NCBI GenBank assembly: GCA_015501595.1
Contig: JADNRX010000057.1
Coordinates: 124,001-188,000, forward strand
Reading direction: 5' to 3'
From: Hymenopellis radicata
Lineage: Eukaryota; Basidiomycota; Agaricomycetes; Agaricales; Physalacriaceae
DNA: 64,000 bases
Part shown: positions 22,741 to 32,343 of the stretch, piece after piece
Layout of the letters: each line of letters begins with the position of its first letter
How positions within the stretch are numbered: the stretch's first letter is position 1
Translations under genes and position numbers: made by a program
Notes under the pieces: model-generated
What the model saw: the letters and a program-made list of their open reading frames with translations, nothing else
The model's database searches: none
What the model was told of the DNA's origin: nothing

Positions 22741-23925
22741 GATGAAAAACACGCCGGCTGGCCAGACAAAGAAGCTAGCCTTGTCAGCGCTCTAGACGCC
22801 TTAGAAAATTCCGAGAACACCGTCGACTTTGGCGCTGTGTCTCTCGAAGGAGAACTTGTCGGTGCTGCCGATGACTCAACTGGTGAAAAGCACGGTTATT
22901 CCTGGTACCATCGGCGGCTACACGACTCCCACCGCTCTCGTGTGTTTCGACGTTGATGATAAAAGGAACGTGTCTCCGTGAAAAGCTTTTTGAGGCTTGT
23001 TCGTAATGCCCGTGACGCGAGCGAGGAATCATTCCTTCCATTCAGGCTTGATGTTGATATCATTGTGCCTTTGACTTTGACACCGTCATTCCCGAATTCC
23101 CTCGACATCCCCCTGGTCGGCGACAAAGGTGTAGCGAGGCGATGGCGCGACAGCGTACAAGCGGATGCCCAAGCGCAACTCATTCGGACCCCACTGAAAC
23201 ACACGTCGCGACTATACCGTTCTTTTTCTCCACTCTCGCACCTGCGCCTGCCTTGTCGTCATCCGACATCGCGGAAGTCTTTCAACCCACAGAGCTCGTC
23301 CCTACACTGCTCCCTTTCCAACGGCGTAGCCTCACGCGAAGGGAAAACGGGCGACGTCATCTCAAAGGAGGACGATTCAGAATACACGTTCTGGCACCGC
23401 GTCGACGTGCAACTGCTCGTGCTACTTCAACCGATTTACCGGGGAAGTCGCCAAAAGTTATTCGCACACCTGCCCATGGTGACATTCTGGCGGCTGGCCG
23501 AGGAACCTGTTTTGGGAAAGACACTCGAAATCATCTCATTAATTCTGTCAAATCACGCGGCCCCAGAGCGAAATTCAAGTCGTTTGGGATCCCGTAGCCG
23601 AACTTAATGTGAAAACAATCAAGGTCGGTTGTAATCTTGTCCGTCATTCTTTTCTATCTGACTGTCTGTAAAGACGACTCTCATCGTAACTCCGCCTGCC
23701 CTCGCATCACACTGGTGGATGGATGAATTAGCGTTACATGCACCGACGTTGAAAGTCTTGCTGTACGAAGGCTGGTCGAAGTTGAAGGTTCCCATCAACG
23801 CGGCCCAGGTCGAAGAAGAACGTCAAAAGTTAAGGCTAAAAGGAGCGGGCCCACGTTTAGATCCTGACGAGGTGGTAGACTGGTGCACGTACGTTAACGA
23901 TGGATTGGGAGCCACTGACGGGTAC
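22741..23925 (+). pseudogene. SNF2-family helicase fragment (SHPRH/Irc20-like)
   Basis: In shifting plus-strand frames the segment reads LVPTLLPFQRRSL near 23.3 kb, LAEEPVLGKTLEIISLILSN near 23.5-23.55 kb (a helicase motif I with the glycine of GLGKT changed) and WDPVAELNVKTIK near 23.6 kb. An intron (GTCGGT...TAAAG) follows, then TTLIVTPPALASHW near 23.69 kb (motif Ia) and LHAPTLKVLLYEGWSKL. This order is that of SNF2 ATPases of the SHPRH/Irc20 ubiquitin-ligase group, which act in chromatin and post-replication repair. Only the N-terminal ATPase lobe is present. There is no DEAH segment, RING or second lobe, and frames are broken. Confidence 0.72.
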
Positions 23926-24080
23926 GAGCATACAATGTTAAATATGTTGTTTTGACGCTCATCTTGAAGTACAGACTACGCGTTGACCAAACTCTAGTGC
24001 ATCCTCCCGAACGTCATCAGGCTACAGCTTTATGTCGCGAAAGGCTTTCATTGCTGTGGTGTCAATACCAACATACGCTG
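23926..24080 (+). repeat. AAA-ATPase-like relic fragment (copy C')
   Basis: This segment repeats 22,205-22,400 with substitutions: TTGACGCTCAT, then the TGCATCCTCCCGAA stretch, CTTTATGTCGCGAAA and TGGTATCGACC-like ends. Together with copy C it encloses the helicase fragment, so the helicase piece is nested inside AAA-like sequence. Confidence 0.55.
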
Positions 24081-24244
24081 TTTGATCCAGGTCTCTGTAA
24101 CGGATCCATGTCGTACTCTACTTGTTCTTTGGACAAGTCACCTGATCCCGCTTCAGTCGAGCTCCCGGTGATGCAGATTACGGAATGACAGCATGGCCGT
24201 GCTGCTGCTGTTGAACGTCTTGCTTTCACACTACCAGCACGCTC

Positions 24245-27200
24245 ATGTCGATATACGAGGTATCCAACGACGGGGAAGAAATACCTGCGAGCGGGTCTGC
24301 TCCCGGCCCCGCGTCTACGGAGGACGTGCCACTGCAGGCCGCAGGGCCATGCAGCTTGTGTCAAACACCTTGCGTTCACACTACCAGCATCCACGAAGTA
24401 TCCAACGACGGACAGGAAATACCTGTGAGTGGGTCTGCTCCTGGCCCTGCGGTTGCGGAGGATGTATTTATGCACGCCGAACACATCCAACCAAGGCCTG
24501 CATGTGTACCACAACCCTCACAGCCCGCGAGAACGTTCTTTGGGCTAGCGCAGGATGCCGGAAGGCAGGGCTTGTCGCGGCCTGCTTTCAATGATGACTA
24601 TGTGGCGCGGTTCCCAGAAGATCCTTACGGCCAGGAAACCGCGCCCAATGCGAGAGCATGGCGGGTGTATGTTGAAGAAGCTGCCATCTTTGACGAAAAC
24701 ATGGTTGGTCAATCCCGTGATGGTCTAGATGTAATGCTTGTATTTGTACGTGCTCAAGCTCGTCGCTGAGCATTGTTGCTGAGTAAACTTACTAGGCCGG
24801 TCTCTTCTCTGCTGTGGTCACATCGTTCCTCGTACAGGTTTCGCAGAACCTTCAAGCAGACTTTTCGGAAATGTCCGCTCTCCTCCTCCACGATCTTCTC
24901 GTCGTTCAACTTGCCATGGTCGATGGTGCGACGGTGAATGTCACGACTCCTTCCATCAACCCCGCCGAGAAATTCGAGCCTGATGTGATTGACATCTGGA
25001 TCAACGGATTGTGGGTCGTCAGTCTCACCACCAGCCTTGTCGTTGCTCTCGCCGCCGTCCTGGTGAAGCAATGGCTGCACCGGTACATGACGTTCCCTTC
25101 TGGTACACCCAGGCTTCGCAGCCACATCCGCCAGTTTCGCTTCATGGGCCTTGAGAAATGGCGTGTCCTTATCATCATCGGGATGCTCCCCATCATTATG
25201 CACATCTCCCTCATGCTTTTCTTCGCCGGCCTCACCCTTTTCTTCATCCCATTACACGTTTCGCTCGCATGGGCTGTCGGCAGCATCACGGTCCTTGTCT
25301 GTGTGCTATACCTCGTCAGCAATGTAATCCCTATTATCTTTCCGCAATGTCCCTACCAGACACCGCTGACCGACTTCATTCATCACCTTTGTCAACTTGT
25401 CCGATTCAGTATTCAGTCTATTAGACAACCCTGGCGGAAAGCCATCCATCATTGTTTCGTGGCGTGTCGTGGCATCCGCAAGCTGGCTATTCCATCAGAA
25501 CACCAGTCTTCCACAGCCCCAGATATCTCATCAGAACACCAGTCTCGCACGACTTCTCCGGAGGTGTTGCAGAGCAAGTCGAAGTCCTTTACCCAATTGG
25601 AGTCTGATCCAGTCCAAGATGCGCATGATACTCTCTCCGTCGATGCTCTCGACTGGTTGTATCATATGTCGTCAAACCCGACTGTTCATACTCTTGTCTT
25701 ACAGGGCATCAGTGGGCTTCCTGCCGCGTCGCACTCTTATGCTGCGACGAAATGGGGTGGTGCCCGGAACATGGAGAATCAACGCTATCAACTAATCGAA
25801 GAATTGTCATTTGACGTTGACCCGCCGTGGGCAGTGCTGGAGCGCCTGGCTCGCTCTTACGTGTTCCTTCGCTTGGACAATGACGAAAGCAGAGTACCCG
25901 AATATTTCTACAAAATCGCACAGTCTGAACATTATGATCCATGTACCAGAGCTGTCACAGCTGCTAGTTGGGTCGCCTCTAGGCGGCTGCCTGTCACGGT
26001 TCACGAGGCTTTGCCCTTCTTCGCCAGCCACTCGCTCGGGCTCCTACTGCATCCTCTCATTTGGGAAGAAATAGTCCGTGTTGTGCTCAATCATCAGCTG
26101 TCTTCGGTCATTGACGAATCTTCATTGGTTCAATTCGTATATCCGGTCTTCAAGCATCACCTCGGCGCGACTAGTCCCGATGTGTCGTTGATGACGGGTG
26201 TGGAAGTCGTCTGGACTCGTCTTCAACCGGAAATCTGGGATGCTCTTATCAAATGGCCCCTCTTGGCGCGCCATGATAATGTCCCAGTCGAGTCTATCTC
26301 TTCATACTACAGAACATTGTTAGCCACGGGGAAAATGGCCCTTTCCCACGTTCTGCACCACCGGGATAACACAATGGACCACTTTACAATAGGAGATTGC
26401 CAACACCTCGAGCTCCTTGTTTGCGTTGCGAGGCTCAGCACATTCAATGATCCCGATGTGATGCTGAATGTAGACCTATGGACAGTGGTTTTCGACTTCT
26501 TGTGTACTGTTATAACAGTGATTCAAGATATATCTTTCACTTCCTTACAGTTGCAAAAGTACAACCACCGGTTACACTTAACTGGCAGCATTCAATTTTT
26601 TTACTGGCATCGGTCCTCCTTGATGCCCGAATTCCATTTTCCAAGGCTTGAATTCCTTCTCCAAACCTGGGCGGGTTTCTATGACTGCATTGAATATGAT
26701 TCTGATTTGAAAGATGACCGACACAAGCTGTCAAACCTCTCGCTGCCCATGGATATAATGGGCTATGCATTGTCTCGTGGTCACGAGGAAGCATACAGAA
26801 TCTTCAAGGATGGAGGGTGGATGGGGATCATCTTCACAGATTGGGCGATATGGGGCTACTTGAATGTTATCAGAGGTTGTATTGAGGGTCTGTATACTCT
26901 GACATCGGATTTGAACCGTCGCAAATTCTGTGAATATCTTCACCGACCCCAACAACTCATACTTGGTTTCATGTTGATTATTGCAGGCAATCCACCATGT
27001 CGGCCTCTACACTCCCTCCGAGACCTTGTCGTACAACTAGTGAACAGCCGGGGTGGGCGCACCCGGACCGGGTGACGGGTGGGGGTACATGCGGGTGCGG
27101 GTCGGGGTGCTGATCCGAGAACCCGCTGTGACCCGCGTGACCCGCAGTCACCCGTGATCAAATAAGTTTTCAATGTCCTGGGGCAGATGCTATCTGGAAT

Positions 27201-28756
27201 ACTTGTAGCACTCATACATGTGGCTCAATACATAATTTTAAGGATTTTTGGTAATTTATTTGAAGTTGTAAACTGCAACTTCGGCCAGAAACGACGTTGC
27301 GAATCGATCACCGAGCTGGCCGAACGTCCCGGCAATTGCCGGATAACGATCGCCCAGCTCTGATTACGATCTCTCTCTTCTTCCCACCACAGCACGACGT
27401 TAATGTCGTGCTCGTCGGCCTCAGAACTTGTTCTGGGGCTTCTCTGACTTGTTTTCTTGATTCTTCTTCGCTCTCATGGCGCGGTTTGGCTCTGCGCCGG
27501 CCGCTGCGCCCGCGGATACATTCCGGGGCGCATTCTGGTGTTCGTCTGCACGACGGCACCAATTCGACGACCCTCCGTGACGCGTAAGCCCTCGAGATGA
27601 GGCCGCCATACTGTTGATCAGCGGGCGCATGCGCTTAGCCGTCGAATTCGCGCCGCCTTGCTGGATTTGCGCCCTCGGATGCGTTCCGGGGCGCATTCTG
27701 GTGTTCGTCTTCGCGACGACACCACAGCGACGTGGATTCGGGATGCCCAAGCCCTCTGAACGAGGCCGCAGGACTACTGGAGGATCTGGGCGGACTTGCA
27801 GCCTCCGCCTCGCCGTTGATTCACGATCTTCGCGTGAAGGTGCGTATTTACCATATCTTTTTTTTTCTTTTCTCATTGTCGTGCAGTCTGTCCTCACGCC
27901 ACGCTCCCGCTGTCTCCTTACCCGCGCCATCTTGTCACTCCCACCACCATCACCGCCATCACACCTGCACGGACTCTCTCCCCCAACCGTCTCCCCGCCG
28001 TACTCATGTCTTGACCCTTCCCTGTCGTTACATACGACAGGGTGGGCTCGACTCTGTACTACATCGTGCTCGTCGATTCCCCCCGTGCAATTGCCTGGGG
28101 GTCGTCGGCGCGCACGAAAAAACACTACAAAGTGCTCGCAAGTCGAGTCGGTGCCCGACCAGAGTGCGTACTTCGGACACGGGGGCATGGGGTGCAGTGA
28201 CGGGTGAGAAGGGTCTCGGGTGACCCGTACTCCGTGGGTCTATGGGCGGGTGACCCGCACCCGTACTGGCGGGTCGGGTAAAGTCGCGGGTCGGGGTCGG
28301 GGTCACGATTAAATACCCCCGGCCGACCCGGGCTGTTCACTACGTACAACTGGCTAAAATATGCCCAACTCACACGTCATGGAGAGACTGTGATGCGGAA
28401 CTGAAAGCCATCCTTGCATGGGCCCAAACACTGAACCCAGAGATATCTCTATTTCCATGGCCCCCCTCTCTACAGAACCTCTCCGCCACAGCGGCATTCC
28501 GCAAATATACCTTGGTTGATCGGATTGCGCGCCGATTTTCTGATCAAGTTATGCAAGAATGTTTGGAAATAGGCTTGGAAACGCTGCACACAATCTTGGA
28601 GAATGCTCAGTCTGTCAGTCCATGACTCTTAGACACGAGACACAGTTTACTGACGAATCCCTCATGCAGGTCGACGGAGTCTTGATCCCTGACCTTGAGA
28701 CTCAGACGAGCATTGATACAGCCTTACCGGCGATATCATCATCAGACAGAGATTGA
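24245..28756 (+). pseudogene. DUF6535 membrane protein gene, copy 3, broken by a hAT-like insertion
   Basis: Exon 1 is 24245..24745 and exon 2 starts at 24796 (50-bp intron, phase 0). The frame encodes a full DUF6535 domain with the same hydrophobic segments as copies 2 and 4, and it runs to a stop at 27075 inside the 1305-bp element, so a truncated product of about 926 residues is still possible. Past the element the frame resumes exactly at 28343 (LAKICPTHTSW) and continues to about 28613. A final exon at 28670..28756 encodes VDGVLIPDLETQTSID. Removing the element and one 8-bp duplication rejoins the same codon phase, so the gene was open before insertion. The N-terminal leader is duplicated in frame. 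Confidence 0.87.
27038..28342. mobile_element. non-autonomous hAT-like transposon, 1305 bp
   Basis: A perfect 8-bp target duplication, CGTACAAC, lies at 27030-27037 and 28343-28350. The terminal inverted repeats begin TAGTGAACAGCC on both ends and continue with GGGT and GGC after single mismatches. GACCCG/CGGGTC words are dense in the outer 150 bp of both ends, as in hAT subterminal binding regions. Inside, a 56-bp stretch (GCGCCC...GACACCA) occurs twice about 160 bp apart. A 255-codon minus-strand frame is open, but no transposase motif was recognised. Confidence 0.9.
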
Positions 28757-29079
28757 TGCGCGATGTGCATAGTACGCGTCGCGGGACCTTCATTCTCAGG
28801 ATCACAGACTCTAGGAATAATCTGCGGTCTAGCGAAACGTAATCATACCCACGGGTCGTATCCAGACGTTGAAATGTAGTAGATAGTTCATTCTGTGAGA
28901 CTGGACGCTAGGTGTTCGCTCAGGTTCGCTCTAAGCCCTCGCTCTGAGCAAGATCTTCTCTCCAGCCGCAAGCCCTTTCTTGTCAAGTTTCTTAATCCTC
29001 GTCCCAGGTGCAAGGGCCTTTGCTGGCGAGAGGAAGATCCATCTCCTCGAGCGCGAGGTTCGCTCAGATTAAGGGGATT
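28757..29079. other. intergenic, nothing recognised
   Basis: Arginine-rich minus-strand frames here reflect repeated GAGCGA words and are not treated as coding. Confidence 0.35.
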
Positions 29080-30520
29080 TCCTTTTTGAGAGCCAAGTGC
29101 TTCTCTGATCCTAACTTCCATGTCTTCGCCAAAACAAGCTGGTATAGCTGGACTTGTCGCCTTTGATGGACGACTAGGATAGTCATTTCAACAATTACGC
29201 GTGTCAGTTCCTGTCGAAGCGAGAAGAACGTGGTTCCGACACTTTTCACGCATGTAGCAGCTATCCCAGGTCGACTACTTAACCGTTCTGAGAATGTTGC
29301 GATCGTTTGACTGATAATTCTTCTGTGTCTCTGGATTTTGGATCTCTAAACGCCTTGTATGCACGGCTTGCGATAACCACCTCTCTTTTCGCAGAATGCG
29401 TGTTCCGGCATGCGTGCCTTCATGATCGATCCTTTCCTTGTTTTCTGAGCAGCCGCCTTTGGATGCTATGTGAGTATTGCTCATACAACTTACCATCTGT
29501 TACTGAGGCTGATTGTCCCGATAGCTCTGACACATGACGTTCAACCCCGCGTTTGTCGCGCTCATACCGCGGGAAGTAGTCGCTGAGGCCCGACCGCTTT
29601 GTGGTTTTGATACTACACGCCTCCTCGACGCCTTCAGAATCACTTGGCCACATCTCCGGAGTTACCGGTCTGGCCATATAACAAGTACGCTGGACATTAT
29701 CAACGCCTTTCGAACGTCGCCATTGATCGCCGTGCGCCCCGACCTCCTCAGGTGTGGTACCGACCACAGCATACCATACCGATGGTAGGTCGCTGTTGTC
29801 GCTATCCATAGGTGCCAGTCATTGATAAGCCTAACAGCGTTTGCCATCCGCCGGAAGTTCATACATAGATGCCGCCAGGCTGTTGATCATCTTCTCAAAC
29901 TTAGAGGGGTGAACTGCCATGACAGTTTCGATTTGAACAGTTCCAACTGTCGGCGCCCTTACAAGCCCTCGATGCCCTTGTGTGGTTTTGTACTGAAGGG
30001 GGGGTACTTCTGTATAGGCCTGCCGGAAGAGGATCCTGTCGCGTATCGTCCTTTGGCGGGAGATATTCATTGCCACGCGCCCTAAGGCTATTATCCACTG
30101 TTGGTGAGTTTCGTTGACCTGATGTGCACGTTGGAATCTAACTTGGCTGTTCACGATAGATGTGATACGCATTATAGGCCGTCCAACTACGGTTCAGAGA
30201 GGTAGTAATCTATACGGCCGGGGCACATCTCATCCTCAAGTTCTCATTCACGAAGATCAGAAATGCACTGCTTACTCCGAAATGAAATTGGCACACACCG
30301 TAGAACTTGCGCACGTAAGTATCCCAAGAGATGTGTATGCAAATGCGCTACAGTCTGTTCGGACGCGGAAACACCGACAAGAATGTACACGCCTTGGTTG
30401 CGTCTACGCATAGTTTTGGATTTGATACTCGGACAGAAGGACCTAATCTCGAAACGGCTTTCGGGTAGGCGATGGTCTCGACTGGGCAATGGTGAAGCGA
30501 CTGGCGTCCAGTTCGTCTAG
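29080..30520 (+). pseudogene. AAA-ATPase-like relic, copy F (inverted duplicate of 11.2-12.6 kb)
   Basis: The plus strand reads NFHVFAKTSW near 29.12 kb, then FVALIPREVVAEARPLCGF, ITSTLDIINAFRTSPLIAV and RPDLLRCGTDHS near 29.55-29.78 kb. A second N-terminal-like stretch (GGYFCIGLPEEDPVAYRPL) follows near 30.0 kb. From about 29,280 on, it mirrors 11,240-12,640 on the opposite strand. Several stops interrupt it, and the P-loop is absent. Confidence 0.5.
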
Positions 30521-30784
30521 ATAAACATGTATAGCCACGATTCGAAAATAGTATTTCCCTTCCGCGTGTTATCAGTTGTTCAACAATGAATCATGATTGA
30601 CGAATCTAAAAAGCAGCCAATGACCGAAACTCATTTCTATAGACCAAGTAGATACAGCATTGAAGAACCGACGAAAGCCCGGACAAGAAAACCGCATTAA
30701 GTGTAAGATATCTAGAGTAAGTACTTCTAGGTGGTGAAATAAGCCCAAAATAAGAGAAACAACTTGCAATCTAATGTTCAGGTT

Positions 30785-32069
30785 TTAGACGATACAGTAG
30801 CCTCCGTCGACGCGAATTTCGGAACCGGTCATGAATCGTGACGCGTCGCTCGCGAGGTAAACGATGGCGCCCGACAGATCATCCGGGTCACCGATCTACA
30901 GAAATCAGTCTTTACTCGCTAGCAGGAGGGGAAAAGACAAACCCTGCCCATGGGGGTGAGACGCTCCCAGGTCGCCCTTAGCTCCGGGTCGTGATCCAAG
31001 ATAGTTTTTGTGAGTTTGGTGGCCATGTACCCGGGACTACACACAAGAAGATGAGAAGAGGCCCGGCGCAAGATGAGATGGACCAACCTCAAGCAATTAA
31101 CCCTAACGCTGCTCTTCGCCCACTCGACAGCCAAACTGGAGGCCATATGTTTCACGGCTGCAGATTATCAGCGTGTCATCTGTCTTCGAGATGGACTGCA
31201 TACCAGCTTTAGACGCGTTGTATGGTGTTTGCGGTTGAGGAATATTAATGATCTGGGATAAGCGTTAGCGAGGGAGAATTTTTTAATGAAATGTCATACG
31301 TTGGCACTCATACTGGCGACTAGAACGATAGACCCTCCACCCTGGGGTATCATGTTCCGTGCCGCCTCACGGGCCGTGAAGAACGCGCCGTGCACGTTAA
31401 TATCGTACAGACGTTTTATCCGGTCAAAGGGATAATCAAAGGCCGAATAGTTCTCGACGATACCTAGCCGCGGTTAGACGGAGTGTCCGCAAGGAGTTGG
31501 GGACGGGATTTACCAGCCGAGGCGACAACCGAGTCTACCCGCCCGTACGTGTTGATGACCTCGGAGAAGGCTTTTTGGACTGAGATCTCTGAGGAGACAT
31601 CGCAGCCGACACCGATAAAATTGACATCGCTCGGTGTGAGTTCGCTGTTCGCTGGACGTGGAGGTGAGCGAGTCCTGGGCGTAAAAGTGCGATGCACGGA
31701 CCACATGCGTACGAGCTCAGTTCCTCCGCGGCTCCCTTGGCCTCGTCGTCCTTCAGATCAACGATGGCGAGGGTGGTGCAGCCGCTATCCGCACTATCAG
31801 CACGCGTTCTCCGTCAAAAAAAGAAATCACATACGATTGAACAAATGCCTTGCAGAATTCGTTACCCAGACCACGGGCAGCACCAGTAACCACACAGACC
31901 TGTGTGATGGCTCAATAAACCCGCCCTTTGAGAGAGGGCGGCCACCAACTTTGCCCTCCATGGAGAATGCGGGCAACGTTCTCTTCGTCGACATCAATCG
32001 CGACGACGGCGAGGCCACGGCGAAGGCGCGGAGAGCGGGACGCGCGCGACTGAGCAGGTTTAGCGACAT
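30785..32069 (-). CDS. short-chain dehydrogenase/reductase, likely mitochondrial
   Basis: Model: complement(join(30785..30895, 30943..31036, 31088..31157, 31204..31252, 31300..31463, 31514..31674, 31713..31784, 31835..31899, 31950..32069)), giving 301 residues. All phases agree. The nucleotide-binding TGAARGLG is at about 46-53. The catalytic serine lies in LVASMSAN at about 190, and the YNASK pair (Tyr, Lys) at about 205-209. The C-terminal [19 protein letters not shown] is typical of classical SDRs of the mannitol / D-arabinitol / sorbose dehydrogenase type, but the substrate is not determined. The first 35 residues are Arg/Ser/Ala-rich without acidic residues, like a mitochondrial presequence. 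One predicted intron (31675-31712) is only 38 bp and is the weakest splice call. Expression and regulation are not evident from the sequence. Confidence 0.88.
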
Positions 32070-32343
32070 GGTGGTTGCGGTTCAAGACGTGGGGAAAGTT
32101 GCGAAACTTTGGGAGAAGTAAGGCTGCTGACAAATCCGGGGTAAAGGATATCATCCCGCTTTAGTTCCGTGCCGATATTACCGTCGGCCGAGCGAAGACG
32201 TGTCTCTTTTCAGAGAGATAAACAGTGTTCATCAACCGCCTACACAATAGAATAACACGCATATAACAAGTATTTCCCTCCGGACTGTGTAAAAATTCAA
32301 GTCTTATGCTATTCATGTGAATTGTGGCAAAGTATGAGGCTTA

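Noticed and set aside
27421..28188. 255-codon minus-strand frame inside the 1305-bp hAT-like element as a transposase
   Set aside because: No hAT catalytic or dimerisation motif is visible. The frame follows the G+C-rich repeats and is low in hydrophobic residues.
28888..29121. Arginine-rich 77-codon minus-strand frame as a small gene
   Set aside because: It is generated by repeated GAGCGA words, has no start context or neighbours, and no homologue in the duplicated region.
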